Shown one piece after another: positions 1 through 7,041 of a stretch of 24,169 bases of DNA (its first letter is position 1; each line of letters opens with the position of its first letter). The DNA is taken from the IMG/VR virus record IMGVR_UViG_3300046744_000384, positions 1 to 24,169 of that record. One strand, 5' to 3'. The position numbers and the translations under genes were made by a program. The DNA is from a virus. The notes under the pieces are model-generated. The model was not told the origin of the DNA. It saw only the letters and a program-made list of their open reading frames with translations, and did not search any database.

Positions 1-602
1 TATTTTGTCCAAAGTGCTGAGTTAACTTTTACCCTAACATCGCTATGATCTACCATTGATTTTGTAATTACGTTAAAAGATTGAAAAGATTCTCCAGTTG
101 AAGTAAGCTTTTGTGTTTCATATTCACCCTGAACAACGGGAGCATATATGTAATTTGAATTTGATTTTTCTAATCTAAATTGATCGTTACTAGTTCTTAG
201 AGTATATTTAAGACCGTTATCTTTACATTCTATAGTAGCATTTGCTGGAATATTTAATGCATCTCCAGTGATATCGTCTAAATTAGAAACGCCTAATCTA
301 AGTTTTATTTCACCAACGGCGGCAGCTCCTCTAAATGCATCATGACCAGCCAACCTAGATATTCCATAAATGGATTCAGGGTTTTGTGCTGTTAATATGT
401 TTTGCTCTACTGTAGAATCTTCAATATAGAAGAATATTAATCTTCCTATTTCTGAAATGACATCTAGAATCTGCGAAAAGGGAGAAGCTGTTGTAAAAGC
501 ACCTTGTACTTCCCCGTATATCCTACTAATATAGGATCTCACGTCTTCAATCATTTCACCAGCTTTAATTCTGGATGTCGATAAAAATTTATTATCTGCC
601 AT
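1..602 (-). CDS. Baseplate wedge protein, gp6/baseplate-J-like (partial, 3' end outside window)
   Basis: The frame opens with ATG at 602 (MADNKFLSTSRIKAGEMIED) and stays open for 200 codons to the window edge, so the C-terminus is missing. The N-terminal part is helical and contains SPFSQILDVISEIGRLIFFY. It is followed by a beta-rich stretch with IPANATIECKDNGLKYTL, the pattern seen in baseplate-J/gp6 proteins, where a Pro-Ala-Asn/Gly turn precedes a short strand. In T4, gp6 dimers form the ring linking the baseplate wedges around the hub. It follows gp25 by 17 bp, as expected for wedge genes, and has no promoter motif of its own. Assignment rests on remembered family patterns and position; the role is fairly likely and the exact orthology less so. 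Confidence 0.7.
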   Translation of the reverse strand, partial: MADNKFLSTSRIKAGEMIEDVRSYISRIYGEVQGAFTTASPFSQILDVISEIGRLIFFYIEDSTVEQNILTAQNPESIYGISRLAGHDAFRGAAAVGEIKLRLGVSNLDDITGDALNIPANATIECKDNGLKYTLRTSNDQFRLEKSNSNYIYAPVVQGEYETQKLTSTGESFQSFNVITKSMVDHSDVRVKVNSALWTK

Positions 603-619
603 TTTTAATTTTAGTTTTA

Positions 620-973
620 TTATACATAGACACCTAGTTGATATCTATTATCAATTCTTATGTCTACAAACACCATGTGTCTATCAACTTCTTTTGTGAA
701 ATCGACATCTACTGTGACGTTAAATTTACTAGCTAAGGGAACATATTTATAAATTTGTTCAGCAACTACCTTTTTAAGTAAATAATCATTATAACTTAAA
801 GAGTATACGTAATCTTCTAAATTTGCACCAAATTCAGGTTCACCTAAAACATCTCCTCTTCTTGTAAAAAGAACAGTTTCTATCTGTGTCATTAATCTAG
901 CTAAATCAGAATTAATTTCTAACGTAGAAGGATTAAATCCGGGATCACCTTTTGCTTTTATATAAAACTCCAT
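620..973 (-). CDS. 25: Baseplate wedge protein gp25-like (GPW/gp25 family)
   Basis: A 117-residue protein, the usual length of the GPW/gp25 family. It carries the family hallmarks: an N-terminal strand, the helix NSDLARLMTQIETVLFTRRGD, then GEPEFGANLEDYVYS, which fits the conserved R-G-[DE]...P-x-[FY]-G-[ACS]-x-L motif. A C-terminal beta segment (FVDIRIDNRYQLGVYV) completes the fold. In T4, gp25 sits in the wedge core and acts as the site where sheath polymerisation starts. The gene lies directly before the gp6-like gene, a conserved baseplate order. A GAATATATAG motif (978-987) ends only 4 nt upstream of the ATG. There is no Shine-Dalgarno sequence. Confidence 0.9.
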   Translation of the reverse strand: MEFYIKAKGDPGFNPSTLEINSDLARLMTQIETVLFTRRGDVLGEPEFGANLEDYVYSLSYNDYLLKKVVAEQIYKYVPLASKFNVTVDVDFTKEVDRHMVFVDIRIDNRYQLGVYV

Positions 974-977
974 TTAA

Positions 978-987
978 CTATATATTC
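978..987 (-). promoter_or_regulatory. Candidate late promoter motif (GAATATATAG)
   Basis: On the minus strand GAATATATAG lies 4 nt before the ATG of the gp25-like gene. It is one of eight related G(A)ATATATAA-type motifs found in gaps before genes in this window. The short spacing would make the mRNA nearly leaderless if the motif acts as a -10 element. Its role is inferred from recurrence only. Confidence 0.45.
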
Positions 988-989
988 TA

Positions 990-1823
990 TTACGAGTGCA
1001 TCATCCAATCGGTGCCCTCATCTGTTTTTATTTCTTCAATCACAGCCTCTAGTTCTCCTTCACCTAGGCCTTGAATTGCATCGGCATTAACTTCAATATT
1101 TCCAGGTAATGCAAACCCAAATATACTTAGCTTTTGACCTAATGAAATTTTAATTTTTGCGGCGCAATATCTAAAAAAAGCCTCATCTTCAAAAAGTGCA
1201 CATTCCGGAATAGTTTCATATACTTCCAATATAATATCCCTATTAGGAGTTTCTCCTGTAAATTTAATTTCATGGGTTAATTGATTATAGTGATAACCTA
1301 TTGGATTTTCTAAAATCTGTCTAGCTAAGTCAAAAAAGCTTTCATTAATTACATAATATTGTAGGTTTTCTGCAGCATCTACTACACTATCTCCATTAAA
1401 CATACCAGTATACATCATTCTTTCGATCGCAAAATCACCTTGTGAAAATCTAATATCTGTTCCACCTGCATATTTAGATCCTGTTTCAAAACAGCCGTAC
1501 ACTGAATATACTTCTCCGCCTCCTGTTATTGGGTCCATTGTAGGAAGAGTAAATGTTCTTTTATTTTTAAAGTAGTTTGTGTTAAATAATTCTTTAGGAA
1601 GAACCATAAAGTTTTCCTTCATAGAATATTCATAGTTTTTATAAAACCATTTCTTTGCTCTTTTAACAATATTTTGAACCTCTGATTTAGGAAGATTCAT
1701 AGGAATCATACAAGACCCTGTTACTTCTGATGCTAATTCATTTACAAAATTATTAAAACACTCCGTATCCCATGAAGGTGGAGTCGTTAAATCAGATTGA
1801 TTACCTATTATATTATCGCTCAT
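990..1823 (-). CDS. Putative virion structural protein (possible neck/connector-type)
   Basis: A 277-residue soluble protein. Its layout is an N-terminal helix with KSEVQNIVKRAKKWFYKNYEYS, a beta-rich middle (LPKELF...KRTFTLP, then the YSVYGC strand), a central helical segment (FFDLARQILENPIGYHYNQL) and a C-terminal part with DEAFFRYCAAKIKISLGQKL, LPGNIEVNADAIQ and an acidic helix. The late part resembles, from memory, an unnamed myovirus structural protein family in which a helix is followed by LPGGI/V-x-L/V-N and an acidic helix. I cannot confirm this without a profile search. It lies 16 bp downstream of the amidoligase gene and 16 bp upstream of gp25, so co-expression with baseplate genes is likely. 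No catalytic motif is visible. A neck, wedge or adaptor role are all possible. Confidence 0.5.
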   Translation of the reverse strand: MSDNIIGNQSDLTTPPSWDTECFNNFVNELASEVTGSCMIPMNLPKSEVQNIVKRAKKWFYKNYEYSMKENFMVLPKELFNTNYFKNKRTFTLPTMDPITGGGEVYSVYGCFETGSKYAGGTDIRFSQGDFAIERMMYTGMFNGDSVVDAAENLQYYVINESFFDLARQILENPIGYHYNQLTHEIKFTGETPNRDIILEVYETIPECALFEDEAFFRYCAAKIKISLGQKLSIFGFALPGNIEVNADAIQGLGEGELEAVIEEIKTDEGTDWMMHS

Positions 1824-1839
1824 TTTATTTTAATTATTT

Positions 1840-3138
1840 TTAAACTTCTGTATAAAGTATTTTTTCTGTTTCAGTGCTAAACTGCGCTGTTCTCTTATCG
1901 TATTTTCCATCTCTAAATATTCCACCTTCCATTTTACCTTTCATCATTCCATTGCCATAAATGTAACAATCTTTTAATACACACGTCTGGTGAACGTATG
2001 AGCTTTCTAATTTAGAAGAATTTATCTGAGTAGATTGATAAAAATTAGATGAATGAATATCTGATCCGTTTACATCACAGCTAAAGAAATCACATTCTGT
2101 AAATTCTCCTCTGAGAAAGCACCTAATAAATTCATACCCTCTTAAATCCACGCAATAAGGAAGATTACCTCCCTCAACTTGAATTGTCCCGTTGTCAGAA
2201 TCATAGTTAATGTGCCCAACATTTAATTCACCATGGGTGAAAAGCGTCAAAACTCTTTCTCTAATATTAGGCCAATGTAAATCTATTATTTTTTCATTGT
2301 CTTTAAGATCAACTGTTAGTTTTACCTTTCCATTCCATCCCTTGTCGATATTTCTCCAATTAGATCTACTTTTTATAATTTTTTCATTTTTAGAAAGAAT
2401 TTTTCTAAGCTCTATTGCATTTAACGGTGTAAATGAAGTTGATGAAGTGCTATCCCATAATTGAGATATAAATAGCTCTAACATTTGCAATATCTTAGAA
2501 GTTTTCTTTTCCCAATCAGCACCACCCAAATATCTAAATTCTAAATAGTTTTTGTGTCTTTTTTCAAAGTTAACTCCATAGTATTTAGAATCAGGGAAAG
2601 TAAAATTACTAGGTGTAATATTTAAACCATCAAAGAAATAAGTGTCAGATTTTGGTAAAATAAATTTAATTGATTTAGCGTAGGCTGAATCCTTTCTTTC
2701 AGGAAAAAACTTGAATACTTGACTTTCTTTAAAATCTAAAATAAATTTAAGAACATTCATTTTAGAAATTCTGTGTTTATTTTCTATTTTATTAGTATCG
2801 AATGAAAGATTTAAATGAATAGAACTTCTATCATTAGTATATCCATTTTCTTCTATCCATTTACATACCTTGATAATCATCATTCTACCTGAATGATATG
2901 GCTGTGCACCAGTTACAAGTTCCATAAGCTTTTCACCTCCACTCATATCTGGTTCTATTTTGAACTCATCTCTAGTAACCTCAAAATCGCTATGTGCCTT
3001 AGATTCTACTCTAATCTTTTTACCTAAAAGACTAGCCAGTTCTTTGGCGGTATCGTCTATGGACTTGTTAGAATAAAATTCAAATTCTACCCCGATAAGA
3101 GCATTCTCCAATATTTTAGAGTTATTGATGTTGTTCAT
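1840..3138 (-). CDS. GS-fold amidoligase (COOH-NH2 ligase) fused to a pentapeptide-repeat domain
   Basis: This 432-residue protein has two parts. Residues 10-230 match the amidoligase pattern (PF12224-type): GVEFEFYS (16-23, the G-x-E-x-E metal/ATP motif), FKIEPDMS followed by MELVTGAQPY (59-81), SSIHLNLSF (105-113, the central His motif) and NYLEFRYLGG (197-206, the E-F-R motif). Such enzymes are related to glutamine synthetase and are predicted to form amide bonds between a carboxylate and an amine, using ATP. Residues 330-405 show a five-residue periodicity (for example DLRGYEFIRCFLRGEFTECD) typical of a right-handed pentapeptide beta-helix. The substrate is unknown; the gene's position among baseplate genes suggests modification of a virion protein or a cell-surface peptide, which is inference. 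A GATATATAAA motif lies 26 nt upstream, and no Shine-Dalgarno sequence is seen. Confidence 0.75.
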   Translation of the reverse strand: MNNINNSKILENALIGVEFEFYSNKSIDDTAKELASLLGKKIRVESKAHSDFEVTRDEFKIEPDMSGGEKLMELVTGAQPYHSGRMMIIKVCKWIEENGYTNDRSSIHLNLSFDTNKIENKHRISKMNVLKFILDFKESQVFKFFPERKDSAYAKSIKFILPKSDTYFFDGLNITPSNFTFPDSKYYGVNFEKRHKNYLEFRYLGGADWEKKTSKILQMLELFISQLWDSTSSTSFTPLNAIELRKILSKNEKIIKSRSNWRNIDKGWNGKVKLTVDLKDNEKIIDLHWPNIRERVLTLFTHGELNVGHINYDSDNGTIQVEGGNLPYCVDLRGYEFIRCFLRGEFTECDFFSCDVNGSDIHSSNFYQSTQINSSKLESSYVHQTCVLKDCYIYGNGMMKGKMEGGIFRDGKYDKRTAQFSTETEKILYTEV

Positions 3139-3164
3139 TTACGTAATTATATAACTTAAGTTGG

Positions 3165-3174
3165 TTTATATATC
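3165..3174 (-). promoter_or_regulatory. Candidate late promoter motif (GATATATAAA)
   Basis: GATATATAAA on the minus strand, 26 nt before the amidoligase ATG and just downstream (in transcription order) of the terminator at 3199-3226. A terminator followed by this motif is what would be expected between two transcription units. Confidence 0.5.
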
Positions 3175-3198
3175 TCTCTTAGATACTCTTTCACGTGA

Positions 3199-3226
3199 AA
3201 AAGCCCGGCGGAATGACCGGGCTTTT
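3199..3226 (-). terminator. Rho-independent terminator after the S1-like gene
   Basis: A perfect 10-bp stem, AAAAGCCCGG (3199-3208) with CCGGGCTTTT (3217-3226), and an 8-nt loop. On the minus strand the stem is followed by a five-T run, starting 20 bp after the stop of the S1-like gene. This is one of the few GC-rich spots in the window. It could also act weakly on the plus strand, where no gene is present. Confidence 0.9.
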
Positions 3227-3246
3227 AAAATTAATAATAAACCTTA

Positions 3247-4533
3247 TTATAATTTAAGAAATACCTTTCTGGTATCTTCTTCAACTCTAATAATTTGAAC
3301 TGTAATATCGGCGCCTTTAGATATTTCTTTAATGTCGATATTATCTGGAAATTCTGAAACATGTAATAAACCTACTACACCTTCTTCAACCTCAACAAAT
3401 AGACCATAATCTTTAGTAGACTTTACCTTTCCGATAACTTCTGTCTTTTTATTATATCTTTGTGAAATACCTTCCCATGGGTCTATTTTCTTTTCAGCTG
3501 GAGAACCCTGTACAAGTGTTATTTTTCTTTCGTTAATAACTTCTTTTACATAAAAATTAATTTCAGAACCCGGTTCTAACGTTCTTTCTCTATGTAATTT
3601 TGCAGTTTCTTTATCTAAATCATTAACATGTATCATGCCCGTTAAACATCCTTCAAATTCTACAAAGACACCATATTTTGCGGAACCTGTGACATGGCCT
3701 GTTCTTTCTACTGAAATATCTTCTTGTATTTCTTTAATCTTATTAGGAATTAAGGCTCTTAAATAAGCTCTATGAGAAACTACAACAGTTCCTTTTTCTT
3801 CAGAATAACTTACTGGAACTACATACATATCTGTTCCAATAATAGATTCAAAGTCGTGTAATTTATTAACTCCAGCTAAGGAACCTGGCATAAAACAATC
3901 TACACCTTGAACTTGTACAATATATCCTCCGCCTGGAATCATTTTAATAACTGTTCCACTATATGCTGTATTTCCTTCATTTATAGATTCTACAATTTCT
4001 CTTACCACCTTTGTTTTTAGACCGGCGGCAACTGATCCTACCATATACCTTTTGACGTTCATAGATTTATCAGCTATTAACTGTACGTCTACTTCTACGC
4101 CTGTTTGTAATAATTCTCTTACCTCTGCGGTTTCTCTAGATAAGTCTACATATATTAGTTCCCTATAACCTACGTCAATGGATGCCCAGTCTGAGTCTAC
4201 TCCATAAACTTTTCCAGTGTAACTTGAACCTAGTTGTAAATTATATTGTGTATTAGAAGTTAATGAATAACCCTCCATTAAGTCTAGTAATTCTTGGGCG
4301 TAAGGTTCCCTACTATAAACTTTAACACCGGGAGGTGCCTTAACATGTGGGTTTGGTTTTCTAAATTTAGTTGGACAATCTGCTTCGTAAGCTTCCCAGT
4401 TAAAATCTTCAAGTGGTTCTGGGGAATTTAAAAGGCTTTCATCTTTTGAAGTTTCTTCGATTTTTACTTCTACTTCTTGTGTTTTTGTAGAGATTCTTTG
4501 TCTCTTTTGTTTAATTGTTGTCTTTGTTGACAT
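3247..4533 (-). CDS. Ribosomal protein S1-like protein with four S1 domains
   Basis: A 428-residue protein. After a charged, low-complexity N-terminus (about 1-65) it has four S1/OB RNA-binding repeats at about 101-168, 187-256, 274-342 and 363-428. Repeats 3 and 4 are the clearest: TGHVTGSAKYGVFVEFEG with TGMIHVNDL, and IGKVKSTKDYGLFVEVEEG with VGLLHVSEF. The linker DPWEGISQRY is the typical bacterial S1 linker. Cellular S1 usually has four to six repeats and brings mRNA to the 30S subunit, and in Bacteroidota, where Shine-Dalgarno sequences are rare, S1 or other features are thought to matter more. I infer that the phage copy biases translation or mRNA handling toward phage messages. The gene has its own motif (4573-4581) and terminator (3199-3226), so it is a monocistronic unit within the tail module. 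Confidence 0.9.
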   Translation of the reverse strand: MSTKTTIKQKRQRISTKTQEVEVKIEETSKDESLLNSPEPLEDFNWEAYEADCPTKFRKPNPHVKAPPGVKVYSREPYAQELLDLMEGYSLTSNTQYNLQLGSSYTGKVYGVDSDWASIDVGYRELIYVDLSRETAEVRELLQTGVEVDVQLIADKSMNVKRYMVGSVAAGLKTKVVREIVESINEGNTAYSGTVIKMIPGGGYIVQVQGVDCFMPGSLAGVNKLHDFESIIGTDMYVVPVSYSEEKGTVVVSHRAYLRALIPNKIKEIQEDISVERTGHVTGSAKYGVFVEFEGCLTGMIHVNDLDKETAKLHRERTLEPGSEINFYVKEVINERKITLVQGSPAEKKIDPWEGISQRYNKKTEVIGKVKSTKDYGLFVEVEEGVVGLLHVSEFPDNIDIKEISKGADITVQIIRVEEDTRKVFLKL

Positions 4534-4572
4534 TTAATTTTGTTTTTAAAAGGTTAATGTATGTTTTACTTG

Positions 4573-4581
4573 TTATATATC
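4573..4581 (-). promoter_or_regulatory. Candidate late promoter motif (GATATATAA)
   Basis: GATATATAA on the minus strand, 39 nt before the ATG of the S1-like gene and overlapping the last bases of the preceding structural gene (stop at 4580-4582). It gives the S1 gene a 5' untranslated region of roughly 30 nt if it works as a -10 element. Confidence 0.5.
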
Positions 4582-6310
4582 AAATTACGGTGGCGTCAAA
4601 TCCTATCATCGGAATGTATGGAACAGTTCCTGCAGGAATGCCTCCAAGGTAAATAAATTTCATCTCGCTAAGGTGTGTAAAATAAGAATACGCAAGCGCC
4701 TTAGCCACCGCAGCCGCAGCTCCAGCCCTATCTAATCCATAATCTTTTCCAGAATTAAGTGCTCTTCGTATATTGTCTGCTAATTTCTTTTGATTTCCGT
4801 AACTAACTCCTATGTATTTTCCGCCCAAAGGGGGAACAGAAATGCACGGTGGGGTTGGTGCAGAAGTTGCAAAAGGCTGTAACTTTGCGTCTTTCCAATA
4901 TTTAAGAGTTGCCTTAGCAAGTTCTTTATATGGATCGTCTTTACTACCTCCCTCTGCCAACATCGCAGCTTCTAATCCTAATTCAACTATTAAGGTATTT
5001 CTAATTTGTTTTGCAACAGTACCAGTTTTGGACATATCTATATTCACTATAGAATCGGTGCCTTCATCGGACTCTGTCAATGGACACCCAAACCATTTTT
5101 TTCTTAATTCGGTTTTAATAAAGGCTTGATTGAGTTTACTTTTTCTTTGGCCATATTCTTTAGTTCCGTTCCACGTAAATTCTGAAATAACATTTGTAGT
5201 TAATACAGGTGGCATCTGTGGATTTTCATCATAAGGTTCCTGTATTTTTAAGTTAGTTAATTTAAAAGGGTATCTAACTTTCATCTTTTCACCTGGTTCC
5301 ATTTCCTCATAATTCTCAGGTAGTTCGTTATCGAATGGCCATGGATATTTAATAGGCTGTATAGCCTCCGCCTTTATAGCTCTTTCATGCCATACTGTAG
5401 TTAAAACAATAGTTCTATTAGTACCTGTTGCCCATGTAGCATCTTCGTCTAGGGGATGTGCTTTCATTATTTCTTCATAAACGTATTTTACAACTAACTT
5501 ATGAAATTCTCCATTCCTGTTTCTTGTGTTATTTGTAATTCCAACTTCCTTTTGAAAATCACTCCAACTCCAGTCAAGTTTTTTTAATTCGTTAATAGCT
5601 GAAGTCCTATTTGCAACCCTGTCATTAATGACAGCATTTGTCACGCCTCCAGTATCTCCATTATTACTTGAGTTATGTTTATTTGTTTCAAATTTATTTA
5701 ACCAACGTATAAAATCCCATCTCCTATCTTTAGCGGGCTTAAGGCCGTCAGTAATATCTTCAAATTGCATCAATAGTCTAGTTGCAAAAATTCTGGCCAA
5801 CTCATCTGCACTTTCTTTTCCATCTAGGCGATGAAATTCAAAATACTTAAATCTATATAGATCTTCTACATTGTCATCTTTATACTTCTCTAAGTACTTA
5901 TCGAGTTCTTCGGTGGGTTGATATTGTATACCTCCTCCAATTTCTCCTTCTAATTTATTATATGCGGGATCACTATCCTTTCCAGCGATACTTAATCTAG
6001 ATCCAGCTCCAGCTGCACTTGCAAGCCATGCTGCAATTCCTAATTTTTCTTCTTCGGTATCAGGAGATACCATTACAGGTTCTCCTTTTTCAAAAAGGTC
6101 TGTAAACCATTGTTCATAGCTTGAAATAAATGCAGATTCTCCGGGTGAAGATTCATGAATGGCTGTTCCAGGAACACATGTTGCAAGGGTTTTAACAGCT
6201 GCTAAATATTCATTAGCTAATTTATTACCAAAATCTCCTGCTGTGTCTGGAGTTTGTTCTAGAAGAATTTTGGTTACGTTTGTTATAAATGTTGGCCAAA
6301 GTGCAGTCAT
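4580..6310 (-). CDS. Large putative baseplate/tail structural protein, function unknown
   Basis: A 576-residue protein I do not recognise. The N-terminus (MTALWPTFITNVTKILLEQT) is a helix, and the middle is hydrophilic and rich in W, K and E. The C-terminus has an Ala-rich segment (GAAAAVAKALAYSYFTHLSE) and then a Gly/Pro-rich hydrophobic end (GGIPAGTVPYIPMIGFDATV). No catalytic motif and no signal peptide are seen. The gene follows the gp5-like spike gene with only a 2-bp gap, and its start at 6310 follows that stop directly, so it is very likely translated with the hub/spike genes. A role in the baseplate, or as a tail-tip or tail-fibre adaptor, is inferred from position only. Confidence 0.6.
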   Translation of the reverse strand: MTALWPTFITNVTKILLEQTPDTAGDFGNKLANEYLAAVKTLATCVPGTAIHESSPGESAFISSYEQWFTDLFEKGEPVMVSPDTEEEKLGIAAWLASAAGAGSRLSIAGKDSDPAYNKLEGEIGGGIQYQPTEELDKYLEKYKDDNVEDLYRFKYFEFHRLDGKESADELARIFATRLLMQFEDITDGLKPAKDRRWDFIRWLNKFETNKHNSSNNGDTGGVTNAVINDRVANRTSAINELKKLDWSWSDFQKEVGITNNTRNRNGEFHKLVVKYVYEEIMKAHPLDEDATWATGTNRTIVLTTVWHERAIKAEAIQPIKYPWPFDNELPENYEEMEPGEKMKVRYPFKLTNLKIQEPYDENPQMPPVLTTNVISEFTWNGTKEYGQRKSKLNQAFIKTELRKKWFGCPLTESDEGTDSIVNIDMSKTGTVAKQIRNTLIVELGLEAAMLAEGGSKDDPYKELAKATLKYWKDAKLQPFATSAPTPPCISVPPLGGKYIGVSYGNQKKLADNIRRALNSGKDYGLDRAGAAAAVAKALAYSYFTHLSEMKFIYLGGIPAGTVPYIPMIGFDATVI

Positions 6311-6312
6311 TC

Positions 6313-7038
6313 TTATTTATTTTCTTGTTGATAATCAGGGTGTTTACTTTTCAAAGATGCAACGCCTGATGGGGTAGGCGGCAATGAGACTGCGGTTCCT
6401 GATGGACCAACACCGGTCGGATGTATATGGTTTTCGAAAAGGGTTAAATACTCATCTAACCATGCTTCTAGAGATTTACCTCTTACAGCTGGTTCAGATG
6501 TGTCTTCTCCTTCTTCACCCGTATTACTTAAATATACATTTCCTGAATCTAAAAATACTCTCGCTTCGGTTGAGATTTTTATATCACCTGCTTCGTCGAT
6601 TTGAATTATAGGTCTTTCTTTTGCACCACTTCCTCTGGTAATTACCAAACCATCTTCTTCTGAATGATAGATTCTTACATTTCTTTCAGCATCATATACT
6701 AAACTAATTACATTTTCAGCATTGCCAGCGCCGTCTAATATATCTGCCTTAAGGTCTTTATTCTGATCGATGTGAAACCAATATTCAGGATGATATAGGT
6801 TTCCATTATCAAATCTAGCGGAAACAATATCTCCTATTCTTGGAACATGATGTGAACCTACTGCGTCTCTATTCATGGGAGTTGCCCATGGAATAGCATC
6901 ATCTGGTAAATTATCAAACTTTCCCAAAACTTTAACCTTGCATCTACCTAGCTTAAGAGGATCGACATTATCGATTACTTCTCCTAACCAGTGAGTGTCT
7001 CTAAGGTTATCAGTATTTAATTCTTTTTCAGTTGACAT
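6313..7038 (-). CDS. Baseplate central spike, gp5/gpV-like (OB domain, no lysozyme)
   Basis: A 241-residue protein. Residues about 15-92 form a gp5/gpV-type OB domain: HWLGEVIDNVDPLKLGRCKV, then IPWATP, RIGDIVSARFDNG and HPEYWFHI, the usual order in spike proteins (motif V..I.DP...GR..V...G, then PW..P, then G..V...F..G). A short beta region with repeated DAE/DEAGDIKIST strands follows, then a C-terminal segment with ENHIHPTGVGPSG, commonly seen near the end of myovirus spike proteins. T4 gp5 carries a lysozyme domain between these parts; none is present here, so this is a gpV-style spike. It pierces the outer membrane as the central tip of the tail in related phages. It overlaps no gene but is only 3 bp from the upstream gene. 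Confidence 0.85.
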   Translation of the reverse strand: MSTEKELNTDNLRDTHWLGEVIDNVDPLKLGRCKVKVLGKFDNLPDDAIPWATPMNRDAVGSHHVPRIGDIVSARFDNGNLYHPEYWFHIDQNKDLKADILDGAGNAENVISLVYDAERNVRIYHSEEDGLVITRGSGAKERPIIQIDEAGDIKISTEARVFLDSGNVYLSNTGEEGEDTSEPAVRGKSLEAWLDEYLTLFENHIHPTGVGPSGTAVSLPPTPSGVASLKSKHPDYQQENK

Positions 7039-7041
7039 GTA

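Noticed and set aside
743-750. Exact T4 late promoter octamer TATAAATA on the minus strand
   Set aside because: It lies inside the gp25-like gene with no gene start behind it; expected by chance in AT-rich DNA. The ATATATAA class is tied to gaps instead.
2210-2464. 84-codon plus-strand frame opposite the amidoligase gene
   Set aside because: It lies over the coding frame of the amidoligase and shows no domain or leader.
4812-5129. 105-codon plus-strand frame opposite the 576-residue structural gene
   Set aside because: Antisense to a real gene with hydrophobic and Ser-rich filler sequence, and no gene of this window is on the plus strand.
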